64,000 nucleotides of DNA from Leeuwenhoekiella palythoae (GTDB lineage: Bacteria > Bacteroidota > Bacteroidia > Flavobacteriales > Flavobacteriaceae), in contig NZ_FQXT01000001.1 in NCBI RefSeq assembly GCF_900130045.1, forward strand, positions 186,001-250,000, read 5' to 3'. The notes beneath the pieces were generated by a model. That model saw only the letters and a program-made list of their open reading frames with translations, was not told the origin of the DNA and searched no databases. The position numbers and the translations under genes are program-made. Below are positions 27,272 through 36,936 of this stretch, piece by piece (position 1 is the stretch's first letter; every line of letters begins with the position of its first letter).

Positions 27272-28723
27272 CTAGTTCCAGCCGCCACCTAGCGCCTGGT
27301 ACATATGCACATAGGCATTCATTTGAGCCATTTTAGTTTCCACTAAATCAAAATTAGATTCTAACGCATCGCGCTGCGTCATTAAAACTTCCATATAATC
27401 AGCTCTTGCCGAAGAGAACAACTGCCCTGAAATATTCACCGAACGATTTAAGGCATCTACTTCTTGCGACTTCAGCGCAAAACTCTGTTCTAAATTATCA
27501 ACCTTAGCTAGTTGGTTAGCCACTTCTATATACGCATTCAACACGGTTTGCTCATAATCATAAACCGCCTGAATTTGTTTTGCATTAGCACCTGCGTACG
27601 CTGCTTTGATCTCGTTTCTATTGATCAAAGGCGCTGTCAACTCTCCGGCAATTGAGTACAATAAAGACTCCGGAGTGTCTAGCAAATACTTCGGGTTGAA
27701 CGCTTCAAAACCTACTCCGGCTGAAATACCTAGCGAAGGATAAAAACGTGCTTTTGCCACTTTTACATTAAGCTTAGCCGCTTCAAGCGCTAATTCAGCT
27801 TGCTTAATATCAGTACGATTCTCTAAGAGTTGCGCGGGAACTCCAGATTGAATAACCGCAGGTTTCATTGCCATCAGATCTTGAGAACTGCGGGCAACGT
27901 GCTGCGGAAAGCGACCCACCAGAAAATTGATTCGGTTTTGAGCTTCTACAATGCGTTGCTGAATATCAAACTGCAAACTTTTAGTGTGCAATACTTCTGC
28001 TTCAAATTTACTCACCGCAAGCCCTGTGGCACGTGCAGCTTCTTTTTGAAGTCGCACGATTCGATACGCATTATTCTGAATCTCAATATTTCGGTTTAAA
28101 ATTTCTAACTGATTATCGAGTGCTAAAAGTTCGTAGTAGTTTTCAGCGATCTCGCCTACCAACTGCGTAACCATAAAATTTCGACCTTCTACGCTCGACA
28201 AATAATTAAAGACGGCTGCTTTTTTTGCGTTGCGTAGTTTCTTCCAGATATCCAATTCCCAAGTTGCTTTGAGTCCGAAATCATAATTAGGCAAAGGCTC
28301 CGGGAATTCTTCTCCCGGTCGTATATCTGTGTTGGCATCATTAGCTCCCTGACTTGTATATCTACCAACTTTTTCAGTTTCGGCACCAGCACCAAAGCCT
28401 ACAAAGGGTAAATACTCACCTTTTTTTGCTTTGATCTCTGCTTTTGAAATCGCAATTTCTTGTAGCATAATATTCAACTCCTGATTGTTTGCCAGAGCAG
28501 AATCTATAAGCACAGTTAAATAAGGATCTGTAAAATATTGCTTCCAGTGTATCAAAGCAGTGTTGGTCGTATCAGTCACCGCATAGTTGGTATAGCTTTG
28601 TGGGAGGTCCTTTAAATCGACCTCCCGCTCTGCTAAACCTGGTGCTTTACAGGCAGAAAATGCCAGTATGAACAACACCATTACGGTATATAAAAATTGC
28701 GTTTTATTTATCTTCTTGATCAT
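27272..28723 (-). CDS. RND efflux outer-membrane factor (TolC/NodT-family lipoprotein)
   Basis: Outer-membrane channel of a tripartite pump. The 483-residue protein has a lipoprotein signal peptide with lipobox FILAFSAC (Cys about residue 25) and two OEP repeats forming the alpha-helical barrel. The typical segments are LIDSALANNQELNIMLQEI, FGLKATWELDIWKKL and ENRTDIKQAELALEAAKLNVKVAKARFYPSLGI. Its first 20 bases overlap the end of the RND pump gene, so the two are translationally coupled. It is the last gene of the operon. Confidence 0.94.
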   Translation of the reverse strand: MIKKINKTQFLYTVMVLFILAFSACKAPGLAEREVDLKDLPQSYTNYAVTDTTNTALIHWKQYFTDPYLTVLIDSALANNQELNIMLQEIAISKAEIKAKKGEYLPFVGFGAGAETEKVGRYTSQGANDANTDIRPGEEFPEPLPNYDFGLKATWELDIWKKLRNAKKAAVFNYLSSVEGRNFMVTQLVGEIAENYYELLALDNQLEILNRNIEIQNNAYRIVRLQKEAARATGLAVSKFEAEVLHTKSLQFDIQQRIVEAQNRINFLVGRFPQHVARSSQDLMAMKPAVIQSGVPAQLLENRTDIKQAELALEAAKLNVKVAKARFYPSLGISAGVGFEAFNPKYLLDTPESLLYSIAGELTAPLINRNEIKAAYAGANAKQIQAVYDYEQTVLNAYIEVANQLAKVDNLEQSFALKSQEVDALNRSVNISGQLFSSARADYMEVLMTQRDALESNFDLVETKMAQMNAYVHMYQALGGGWN

Positions 28724-31700
28724 CTTCTTCTGAATTTGAAAAACTATCTATTTCGTGTACAAAGCCTTCGGTTAAAGAACCGTCTTCTTCGTCTCTAATT
28801 AATTTTCTTCCGTCTGCGAGAGAGCCAAAAATGAAGTACAATCCGGGCACGATAATCACCCCGAAAATAGTACCGAATAACATTCCGCCTAATGCCGAAG
28901 CACCAATCGTATGGTTACCAATCGCTCCTGCTCCTGATGCTAATAACAGCGGAATCAAACCGGCGATAAAGGCAAACGAAGTCATTAAAATAGGTCTGAA
29001 ACGCACCTTTGCTCCTTCTATCGCAGCATCGAGTATCGTGGCACCCTGAGAGCGTTTTAATACTGCAAATTCTACAATAAGCACGGCGTTTTTACCCAAA
29101 AGACCTACTAACATTATGAGACCAATTTGGGCATAAATGTCATTCTGTAGTCCCATCATTTTAAGCACCATAAATGATCCAAATACCCCAACCGGAAGCG
29201 AGAACACTACCGATAACGGAATGATAAAGGATTCGTACTGTGCAGCTAAAACAAAGTACACAAAGACTAATACAATCAAGAAAATATAAACGGACTCATT
29301 ACCGCGGTTAGCCTCGTCATAAGAAAGACCTTCCCAGCCAATGTCATATCCTTTGGGTAAGGTTGTCGCTGCTACTTCACGAATTGCTTCAATCGCGTCT
29401 GCTGTCGTATATCCGGGAGCCGGTAGACCGCGTATTGCCGCAGAATTATACATATTGAAACGCGTTACCTCGTTAGGCCCTTGTGTTTTCTTAAGGGTCA
29501 TAAATGCAGAATACGGAACCATTTCGCCATCCTCATTCTTCACAAACATATTGAGCACATCTGAAGGCAATCTTCTGAATTTAGGATCAGACTGTACATA
29601 GACCTTAAAGAAGCGACCAAACTTGATAAAACCTTGCTCGTAGGTACTACCTATCATAATGTTTAGGTTTTCCATAGCTTTCCCAATAGAAACACCTTTT
29701 TGCATAGCAAGATCATTATTGAATTCCAGCTCATATTGCGGATAATTTGCCGCAAAGAAGGTAAATACACCGGTGAGTTCTTTACGCGCTTTTAAATGGT
29801 CTACAAACTCTTGGTTTACCTTATCAAAATCTTGATAATCCGTTTCCGTATTCTCATCTAACAAACGCATTGAGAATCCACCAGAAGAACCAAAACCAGG
29901 GATGGCAGGCGGTTCAAAGAATTCAATTATGGCACCTAGCCCTTTTGATTTCTCCTCAAGCTCTTCCATAATTTTGGTAACATCGTGCTCACGCTCAGAC
30001 CAAGGTTTTAAGTTGATCAAACACGTACCTGCGTTAGAACCACGACCTTCGGTCATAATCTCATAACCTGCAAGCGAAGAAACCGACTCGATCCCGTCAA
30101 CTTCTTCAGCGATTTTCTGAAGTTCAAGCGAAACTTTATTGGTTCGCTCTAATGTTGCTCCCGGAGGTGTTTGAATGATCGCATAGATCGTACCTTGATC
30201 CTCACTAGGAATAAACCCTGACGGAAGCACTTGACTTTCTAAGAAAATACCAATACAGAAAGCAATCAAAATTCCGAAGGTTAACCATCTTCTGCTTACG
30301 ATACGCTTCAGTACTGCAACGTATTTACCGGTAAGTTTATCAAAACCACTATTGAATTTATCCAGCGCACGTGTAAAGAGATTACGCTTCTTCTCTTGTC
30401 CGTGGTTATTCTTTAACAGCATTGCACACAATACCGGCGTCAGCGTCAACGCGATCAATGCTGAAATCACAATGGAACTCGCCATAGTAATCGAGAACTG
30501 TCTATAGAAGGTTCCTACGGGACCAGACATAAATGATATAGGTAAGAATACCGAAACCATTACACCGGTTATCGCTATAATCGCTCCACTTATTTCACCC
30601 AAAACTTGTTTAACGGCGAGATACGGCGATATATGCGGATGCTCTTCAAACTTGGCGTGCACCGCCTCGACGACAACAATCGCATCATCCACCACAATAC
30701 CAATAGCCAGTACGAGCGCAAACAGCGTCACCATGTTTATCGAAATGCCAAAGAACTGAATGACAAAGAACGCCCCAATTAAAGAGACCGGCACCGCGAT
30801 GATAGGGATTAACGTGGAGCGCCAGTCTCCTAAGAATATAAATACTACTAAGGCAACTAAAATAAAGGCATCACGTAAGGTGTCTATTACCTGTTCTATA
30901 GAAGAATCTAAGAATTTAGAAACATCATAACTGATTTTATAGTCCATTCCTGGAGGGAAATCAGCGCGCATTTCTTCAAGCTTTTCTTTTACTTCATCAA
31001 TAACGTCACTGGCGTTACTTCCGTAGTTTTGCTTCAATACGATCGCCGCAGAAGGATGACCATCTAAGTTGGAGTAGATATCAAAGAATTCACTTCCTAA
31101 CTCTACTTTACCAATATCTTTCAGGCGAATGCTTTCCCCTTCAGAATTGGCTCTAATAATGATATTTTCATATTGTTCAGGCTCGTTGTACCGGCCTTTA
31201 TACGTCAACACATATTCTAGAGACTGCGCCTCTATACCAGAACTTCGTCCCAAGCGTCCGGGACGTCCCACGATACTTTGTTCCTGCATCGCTTCCATCA
31301 CTTCATCAACTGAGACATCATAAGCACGCATACGATCTGGATTTAACCAAACACGCATTGCGTATCTACGGCTTCCTAAAATTTGAGACCGTGCAACCCC
31401 TTTTAGACGATTGATCTCAGGAATCATTTTTACGTTAGCATAGTTGTACAGAAATTTTTCATCCATACTTTTTTCCTTAGAGTACAGGTTCACATACATC
31501 AACATACTAGGCTGTATGGGTGTAATCACTACCCCTTCTCGCTGAACCAATTCGGGCAAGAGGGGCATCACCTGGTCAACCCTGGTCTTGACCCTCACCA
31601 CAGCTTGGTTAGGATCTGTACCGGGTTCAAAAATGATTCTAAGCGTGGCTTCCCCTGCACTGGTAGCATCGGTAGCCATATAACGCATTCCTTGAACCCC

Positions 31701-31910
31701 GTTAATCGAATTCTCTAAGGTTACTAAGGTTGATTTTACTAATACATCTGCACTTGCACCGGGATACGCAATAAAAATATTTACCGTGGTAGGCGCGATT
31801 TGCGGGAACTGTGATATAGGCAGCTGCTTGATCGCGAGCGAACCTATAAACACGATAATAATCGAAATTACTATCGCAAATACGGGTCTGTGAATAAATC
31901 TACTAAACAT
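28704..31910 (-). CDS. RND multidrug efflux pump, AcrB/MexB (HAE1) type
   Basis: Inner-membrane proton-driven pump of 1068 residues. It opens with MFSRFIHRPVFAIVISIIIVFIGSLAIKQLPISQFPQIAPT, the standard HAE1 N-terminus. The proton-relay Asp pair is in ALVLAIGIVVDDAIVVVEAVH of helix 4, with the usual Lys/Thr helices later (GLLGKNAVLIVEFAV). Two large periplasmic loops are present, and the duplicated halves are complete. It ends with an acidic tail. The HAE1 type usually exports amphipathic drugs, bile salts or dyes; the actual substrates cannot be deduced. It lies between the membrane-fusion protein (25 bp upstream) and the outer-membrane factor. Confidence 0.96.
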   Translation of the reverse strand: MFSRFIHRPVFAIVISIIIVFIGSLAIKQLPISQFPQIAPTTVNIFIAYPGASADVLVKSTLVTLENSINGVQGMRYMATDATSAGEATLRIIFEPGTDPNQAVVRVKTRVDQVMPLLPELVQREGVVITPIQPSMLMYVNLYSKEKSMDEKFLYNYANVKMIPEINRLKGVARSQILGSRRYAMRVWLNPDRMRAYDVSVDEVMEAMQEQSIVGRPGRLGRSSGIEAQSLEYVLTYKGRYNEPEQYENIIIRANSEGESIRLKDIGKVELGSEFFDIYSNLDGHPSAAIVLKQNYGSNASDVIDEVKEKLEEMRADFPPGMDYKISYDVSKFLDSSIEQVIDTLRDAFILVALVVFIFLGDWRSTLIPIIAVPVSLIGAFFVIQFFGISINMVTLFALVLAIGIVVDDAIVVVEAVHAKFEEHPHISPYLAVKQVLGEISGAIIAITGVMVSVFLPISFMSGPVGTFYRQFSITMASSIVISALIALTLTPVLCAMLLKNNHGQEKKRNLFTRALDKFNSGFDKLTGKYVAVLKRIVSRRWLTFGILIAFCIGIFLESQVLPSGFIPSEDQGTIYAIIQTPPGATLERTNKVSLELQKIAEEVDGIESVSSLAGYEIMTEGRGSNAGTCLINLKPWSEREHDVTKIMEELEEKSKGLGAIIEFFEPPAIPGFGSSGGFSMRLLDENTETDYQDFDKVNQEFVDHLKARKELTGVFTFFAANYPQYELEFNNDLAMQKGVSIGKAMENLNIMIGSTYEQGFIKFGRFFKVYVQSDPKFRRLPSDVLNMFVKNEDGEMVPYSAFMTLKKTQGPNEVTRFNMYNSAAIRGLPAPGYTTADAIEAIREVAATTLPKGYDIGWEGLSYDEANRGNESVYIFLIVLVFVYFVLAAQYESFIIPLSVVFSLPVGVFGSFMVLKMMGLQNDIYAQIGLIMLVGLLGKNAVLIVEFAVLKRSQGATILDAAIEGAKVRFRPILMTSFAFIAGLIPLLLASGAGAIGNHTIGASALGGMLFGTIFGVIIVPGLYFIFGSLADGRKLIRDEEDGSLTEGFVHEIDSFSNSEEDDQEDK

Positions 31911-31935
31911 TATTTTCCTTTTTTAGAAGAAGTGC

Positions 31936-33018
31936 TTACTCAGCGTAAAGAGCTAATTCAGCCATAGCTTCACTAGGTTCTTCTACTTCATATTCTACTT
32001 TATCATTCTCTCTTACCAATCTCAATCCTTCAAGAAGAATTTTATCATCGGTGCTCAGACCATCGCTCACAGCATACAAGTGCGGCATTTCTTCAGCGAT
32101 GGTAATTTGTCTAGAGTGAACGACGCCTTCGTCATCTATCACATAACAGTACTTCTTGTCAAGGACTTCAAAAGTTGCTTTCTGTGGAATTAAAAGCGCA
32201 TTTTCTAAAGGAATAGTAACGTGTACATTACCGGTTTCTCCGTGACGTAGTAGCGCGTCAGGGTTAGGGAAAGTAGCTCTAAAAGGAATATTACCCGTTT
32301 CGTTATTAAAGTCGGCTTCAATGGTTTCTACAATACCTTTGTGACCAAAGTATTTGTTGTTTGCCATAAGCAATTCAACTTCTGGTTTTGTAGCATCTTT
32401 CAGCGCAGCTTTATAATCAAGATATTCCGCTTCAGGAACATTGTAGTAAACCCACATAATGTTGTTATCTGAAAGATTGGTGAGTAATTCGCCCTCATCT
32501 ACCAGACTACCTAAACGCACGTGAAAGCGGTCAACGATCCCGTCAAATGGTGCTCGTATCTGAGTAAATTCAAGATGTACTTGGGATAGCGCAAGCTCTG
32601 CATTAGCCTTTTCTAACTTCGCTTTAGCCATTGCTAGTTCGTTAGGTGCAACCACATTGCTATCGGCGAGTTTTTTAGTGTTTTGATATTCAATATTGGC
32701 AAATTGTGCTTCGGCTTTTGCTTTTTGCATTTCTGCTTCATAAAGCTTCGGCATAATTTGAAAAAGAAGCTGTCCTTTTTTTACGGATTGACCTTCGTCA
32801 ACAAATATTTTCTGAAGATACCCGCGCTCCTGAGCACGTAATTCAATATGACGACTTGAGTGAATCTGGGCAACATAATCTTTTGTAATTACGGTATCCT
32901 TTCGCATAGGATTAGTAACATAAAAGGTAGTTTCTTCTTCCTTTTCGTGGTGTTCTGACTTGCAGCTTACGTGGAACAACATAGTCCCCAAGCCCAACAT
33001 CATGAGAATCTTTTTCAT
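31936..33018 (-). CDS. RND efflux periplasmic adaptor (membrane fusion protein)
   Basis: AcrA/MexA-like adaptor linking pump and outer-membrane channel. The protein has 360 residues and a lipoprotein signal (GLGTMLFHVSC, Cys about residue 19). A split biotinyl-lipoyl domain is visible (ELRAQERGYLQKIFVDEGQSVKKGQLLFQI and FTQIRAPFDGIVDRFHVRLGSLVDEGELL) around a helical hairpin of about 70 residues. The beta-barrel and membrane-proximal domains follow. It is the first gene of the three-gene pump operon. No TetR or two-component regulator gene is adjacent, which is usual for pump operons elsewhere, so control must lie outside this locus. Confidence 0.94.
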   Translation of the reverse strand: MKKILMMLGLGTMLFHVSCKSEHHEKEEETTFYVTNPMRKDTVITKDYVAQIHSSRHIELRAQERGYLQKIFVDEGQSVKKGQLLFQIMPKLYEAEMQKAKAEAQFANIEYQNTKKLADSNVVAPNELAMAKAKLEKANAELALSQVHLEFTQIRAPFDGIVDRFHVRLGSLVDEGELLTNLSDNNIMWVYYNVPEAEYLDYKAALKDATKPEVELLMANNKYFGHKGIVETIEADFNNETGNIPFRATFPNPDALLRHGETGNVHVTIPLENALLIPQKATFEVLDKKYCYVIDDEGVVHSRQITIAEEMPHLYAVSDGLSTDDKILLEGLRLVRENDKVEYEVEEPSEAMAELALYAE

Positions 33019-33170
33019 GTGATGTGAATTTTACTTTAAAAAATTAAATGGATTTAAAAGCTTTTCCCGAACGGAAAAAACATAGGAATGTCTCGGCTTC
33101 TTGGCTAAGTGTGAGGCACCAAAAAACTGAAACAGGTTTAGCCCAAACAATGTGGGCTTAAAAGTTTAAA

Positions 33171-33542
33171 TCAAAGTCTAAATACCTGGAATAAAAGGTA
33201 TGGCTTTACTGAAGCGCTTAAAGAAGAACGCGCTTTAGTTTTTAAATATTTGTATTTAAAGTAAAAACATCTTGGAACAGATGTCTGTGTAGCGAGGACT
33301 GCGGTTGCAAGGCTTTGGCTTGCTTTAGAAATTGAACGATCGCTTTCTTCAATTTCAAATTCTGCGATTCTTAATTCTAAGTTTTGACTGTGAACCACGT
33401 CAAAATGTGGTTGATTCAAGTCATTGATTAAGGTTTCTTCAAAAGCATTGGATTGCATTGCCGAATCAGCCGGCAGGTAAGAACTACCTGAAAGCTGCAC
33501 AAAGCCAGCAAGGAATACAATAAATGAAAAAAGAAACTTCAT
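33171..33542 (-). CDS. Small secreted hypothetical protein
   Basis: A 123-residue predicted protein with a signal peptide (residues 1-20, ending LSGSS). The mature part has an acidic middle (ELRIAEFEIEESDRS) and a very basic, aromatic C-terminus (CFYFKYKYLKTKARSS, ending LLFQVFRL). No family is recognised. It lies 152 bp upstream of the adaptor gene on the same strand and could be the first gene of the pump transcript or an independent unit. The single Cys would not allow an internal disulfide. It is probably real, because the signal peptide is well formed, but it could be a chance ORF. Confidence 0.5.
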   Translation of the reverse strand: MKFLFSFIVFLAGFVQLSGSSYLPADSAMQSNAFEETLINDLNQPHFDVVHSQNLELRIAEFEIEESDRSISKASQSLATAVLATQTSVPRCFYFKYKYLKTKARSSLSASVKPYLLFQVFRL

Positions 33543-33669
33543 ATGTTCTTTGAATTAAGACGAGACAAAATTAACAGAAGACTTAGCAAACCACCAAAAA
33601 TTGTAAACGAAAAGTTTTAAGAAAAATCATTTTCTTAGCATTTAATCAAAACTTAAAGTGATCTCATAA

Positions 33670-33705
33670 AAAAAGTGGCATAAAAATAACTTTATGCCAC
33701 TTTTT
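33670..33705. terminator. Terminator after argH
   Basis: A 15-bp perfect stem (33670-33684 with 33691-33705; core GTGGCATAAA / TTTATGCCAC), flanked by A and T tracts. It closes the minus-strand arginine operon 22 bp after argH. Confidence 0.92.
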
Positions 33706-33726
33706 AGCTTAAAAGCTTACGCTATG

Positions 33727-35025
33727 CTATTTGATATCTAAAGCGGTGGAAACTTTGCGCATTTTAGCTTTAATTTCGGCAAATCCCGGATTATGAATGC
33801 TACCTATGTGGGTATGATTTTTTCCGGCCTCAGGCTTGTACGTCCCGTCTTGTACTTGGCTTCCAATCTGTTGATATGCCTCTCTAAATGATTTACCTTC
33901 TACTACGAGATCGTTAATACTATCAACAGTAAACAGGTATTTATACTTCTCATCGTTCAGGTCAATTTCTTTAACGATCACCTGACCAATCGCATAATCA
34001 AAGATCTCTAAAATGTCCTTGATGGTCTCAACCGCGCTTATCGTATTTTCTTTCAACAACTGATAATCTCTGTGATACCCGCTGGGCAAATTATTAGTAA
34101 TTAGTACCATTTCGGTACTTAAGGATTGAATCTTATTACACTTACCACGAATTAACTCAAAAACATCAGGATTCTTTTTGTGCGGCATAATACTGCTTCC
34201 CGTAGTAAGATGCTCCGGAAAACTCACAAAGCCAAAATTCTGACTCATATACAAGCACACATCCATCGCAAAACGAGACAGTGTGTTGGCTAAACTTCCT
34301 AAGGTCGAAGCCAGTGTACGCTCGCTTTTACCGCGCGCCATTTGCGCTGCAACCACGTTATATTTCATTGTGGCAAAACCCAATTCTTTGGTCGTCATCT
34401 GGCGATCTATAGGAAACGAACTTCCGTAACCTGCCGCAGAACCCAGTGGATTTTGGTCAACAATATCCTGAGTCGCATTGATCAATATTACATCGTCGAT
34501 CAATAACTCAGCATACGCTGTAAACCAAAGACCAAAACTGCTAGGCATTGCGACCTGTAAATGCGTATAACCCGGCAACAACTTATCTTTATGCTTTTCA
34601 CCAAGATGCATTAAGGTTTCAAATAAAGAAACCGTACGCGCTTTAATTTGCTGTAATTGTTCTTTATAATACAACTGAAGCGCTACCAAAACCTGATCGT
34701 TACGCGAGCGCGCCGTGTGTACTTTTTTACCGGTATCGCCAAGAATAAGCGTTAATTCTGCTTCTAGTTTAGAATGAATGTCTTCATATTCAGGCTCTAT
34801 AAAGAAATCCGGATTTTGCGTATGCGCTTCTAAAATATCAAGCTGCGGAAGCAAACTTTTTAATTCCTCATCGGTAAGAATACCTATTTTATTCAGCATT
34901 TTTACGTGCGCGCGTGTCGCTTGCACATCATATTTAGCAATATGCACATCGATCTCACGATCGTTACCCACCGTAAAATCGATGATCTTAGTATCTATAT
35001 CGGCACCTTTGTCCCAAAGTTTCAT
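33727..35025 (-). CDS. argH: Argininosuccinate lyase
   Basis: Splits argininosuccinate into arginine and fumarate, the final step of the pathway. The 432-residue protein belongs to the fumarase/aspartase superfamily, with the signature GSSIMPHKKNPDVFELIRGK. HTARSRNDQV and PGYTHLQVAMPSSFG complete the three-part active site. It is the last gene of the arginine operon, with a terminator after it. A short hairpin (TCCGC-AAAG-GCGGA, about 35066-35080) lies in the 61 bp between it and the upstream deacylase gene. Confidence 0.97.
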   Translation of the reverse strand: MKLWDKGADIDTKIIDFTVGNDREIDVHIAKYDVQATRAHVKMLNKIGILTDEELKSLLPQLDILEAHTQNPDFFIEPEYEDIHSKLEAELTLILGDTGKKVHTARSRNDQVLVALQLYYKEQLQQIKARTVSLFETLMHLGEKHKDKLLPGYTHLQVAMPSSFGLWFTAYAELLIDDVILINATQDIVDQNPLGSAAGYGSSFPIDRQMTTKELGFATMKYNVVAAQMARGKSERTLASTLGSLANTLSRFAMDVCLYMSQNFGFVSFPEHLTTGSSIMPHKKNPDVFELIRGKCNKIQSLSTEMVLITNNLPSGYHRDYQLLKENTISAVETIKDILEIFDYAIGQVIVKEIDLNDEKYKYLFTVDSINDLVVEGKSFREAYQQIGSQVQDGTYKPEAGKNHTHIGSIHNPGFAEIKAKMRKVSTALDIK

Positions 35026-35086
35026 ATCTCGTGTGTTTTCATTCCCTAGAAATAAGGAATCTAATTATTCCGCAAAGGCGGAAATC

Positions 35087-36151
35087 TTAAAGTATACTTT
35101 TCAGCAAATCTATATAAATTTCGATTCCTTCTTCGATTTCATTTACATAGATAAATTCGTTAGCGCTGTGCGAGCGCGTACTGTCACCGGGACCCAATTT
35201 AAGCGAAGGGCAGCTCAATACCGCCTGATCGCTAAGTGTTGGCGAACCGTAAGTACTTCTTCCTAGCGCAATGCCGGCTTTAACCAAATCGTGATCTACA
35301 GGAATTGAAGAAGAATTTAATCGCAAACTACGCGGAATGATCTCGTCGCACGGCGCTTTTTCCTGAAGTAAATCGGCTATTTCCTTATTGGAATACGCAT
35401 CATTCACGCGCACGTCAACAACCAATTCCACATCTGCCGGAACCGCGTTATGCTGCTTCCCTCCTTTGATCTGCGTAACGGTCATTTTTACATCGCCCAA
35501 CGCATCTGAAGATTTTTCAAATTTGAAATTCTTAAACCATTCTAAAACTTCAATACAATTGTAAATCGCATTGTTATCGTTAGGATGCGCTGCATGAGAA
35601 GGCGTTCCTTTCACTTTGGCGTCAAACACCACAAGACCTTTTTCAGCAACTGCGAGATTCATTAAGGTAGGTTCACCCACGATTGCAACATCAACCGGCG
35701 GAATCACCTTAAGCATACTATTCAAACCATTGGGACCACTGCTTTCTTCTTCACCACTGGCCACAATAACCAAATTGTATTTTGGATTTTCCTGCGCGTA
35801 GAAATAGGTAAAGGTTGCGATTAACGAAACTAAACACCCACCTGCATCATTACTCCCTAAACCATATAGTTTACCATCTTCTACATCCGGACTGTACGGA
35901 TCGCGTGTATACCCATTATTAGGCTGCACCGTGTCGTGGTGGCTATTAAGCAGCAATGTAGTTTTGCCTTCTTGAAAGTCTTTGTTGGTTGCCCAGATAT
36001 TATTGGCCTGCCTTTTAAAAGGAATATCGTGCGCATTAAACCAAGCTTCAATTATCGCAGCGGTACCTTCTTCTTCGGAAGAAAAAGATTGGGTTGCGAT
36101 CAATTTTTTAAGTAGCTCAATCGCTTCCTGTGTAAGTTGCTCTCTATTCAT
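35087..36151 (-). CDS. argE: N-acyl-citrulline/N-acyl-ornithine deacylase, M20 family
   Basis: Metal-dependent M20 peptidase-family amidohydrolase, 354 residues. Metal-binding signatures are LLNSHHDTV (His, Asp), LYGLGSNDAGGCL, and GEEESSGPNG with the catalytic Glu. In a pathway with an ArgF'-type transcarbamylase the acyl group is kept until after carbamoylation, so the likely substrate is N-acetyl- or, more probably, N-succinyl-L-citrulline. Its ATG overlaps the argB stop by one base (TAATG), so translation is coupled to argB. Confidence 0.88.
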   Translation of the reverse strand: MNREQLTQEAIELLKKLIATQSFSSEEEGTAAIIEAWFNAHDIPFKRQANNIWATNKDFQEGKTTLLLNSHHDTVQPNNGYTRDPYSPDVEDGKLYGLGSNDAGGCLVSLIATFTYFYAQENPKYNLVIVASGEEESSGPNGLNSMLKVIPPVDVAIVGEPTLMNLAVAEKGLVVFDAKVKGTPSHAAHPNDNNAIYNCIEVLEWFKNFKFEKSSDALGDVKMTVTQIKGGKQHNAVPADVELVVDVRVNDAYSNKEIADLLQEKAPCDEIIPRSLRLNSSSIPVDHDLVKAGIALGRSTYGSPTLSDQAVLSCPSLKLGPGDSTRSHSANEFIYVNEIEEGIEIYIDLLKSIL

Positions 36152-36927
36152 TACAGTCTTAAGGTTGTAAAATTAGCATCTTTATGGTGTAGCATTTCGG
36201 GCTTTCCTAAACGTACTTGCTGCACACCGCCTTTTAAAGCGTAAAAACAGTTTTCCATTTTTGGAAGCATTCCGTCTGCTATTATTTTTTCTTCTAAGAA
36301 TTCAGCATATTTGGCTGAATCAATGTCTTTCACTACTGAAGTATCGTCGTTAATATCGAGTAAAACGCCGTTCTTTTCAAAGCAATAATTCAACGTAACT
36401 TCATAGTTTGCTGAAAGTCCACGTGCCAATTCACACGCGATCGTATCTGCATTGGTATTGAATAATTGCCCATTTCCGTCGTGTGTGATCGCACAAAATG
36501 CTGGGGTGATCCCAATACTCAAAAGCTTATCGATCATCTCTGAATCTACCGCTACCACGTCACCCACAAAACCAAAATCGATTTCCTTAACCGGTCTTTT
36601 TACAGACAAGATCGTATTCCCATCAGCTCCCGAAAATCCTATCGCATTACAGTTTCTGGCTTGCAAACCGGCGACGATGCTTTTGTTCACTTTTCCTCCG
36701 TAAACCATCGTGATTACTTCAACCGTTTCGGCATCGGTAATTCTACGACCATTCACCATATTCACCGGAATTGCTAACCGCTCAGCCAGCTGACTCGCTA
36801 GCTTTCCGCCACCGTGCACCAAAATCTTCGGCTCCGGAAGCGCTGCAAAAGCATCTAAAAAAGACTGAAGATCTTCTTCTTTCTCGATAATGTTCCCGCC
36901 TACTTTGACGATGTTTAGCTTTTTCAT
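36151..36927 (-). CDS. argB: N-acylglutamate kinase (ArgB family)
   Basis: Phosphorylates N-acetyl- or N-succinylglutamate with ATP. The 258-residue protein has the amino-acid-kinase fold: KVGGNIIEKEE at the N-terminus, LVHGGGKLAS, and GFVGDVVAVDSEMID, with the C-terminal NADTIACELA segment. It lacks the N-terminal helix of arginine-inhibited hexameric NAGKs, so feedback inhibition by arginine is not expected from sequence. It stands 9 bp downstream of argF' and overlaps argE by one base. Confidence 0.93.
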   Translation of the reverse strand: MKKLNIVKVGGNIIEKEEDLQSFLDAFAALPEPKILVHGGGKLASQLAERLAIPVNMVNGRRITDAETVEVITMVYGGKVNKSIVAGLQARNCNAIGFSGADGNTILSVKRPVKEIDFGFVGDVVAVDSEMIDKLLSIGITPAFCAITHDGNGQLFNTNADTIACELARGLSANYEVTLNYCFEKNGVLLDINDDTSVVKDIDSAKYAEFLEEKIIADGMLPKMENCFYALKGGVQQVRLGKPEMLHHKDANFTTLRL

Positions 36928-36936
36928 TTTCGGCTT

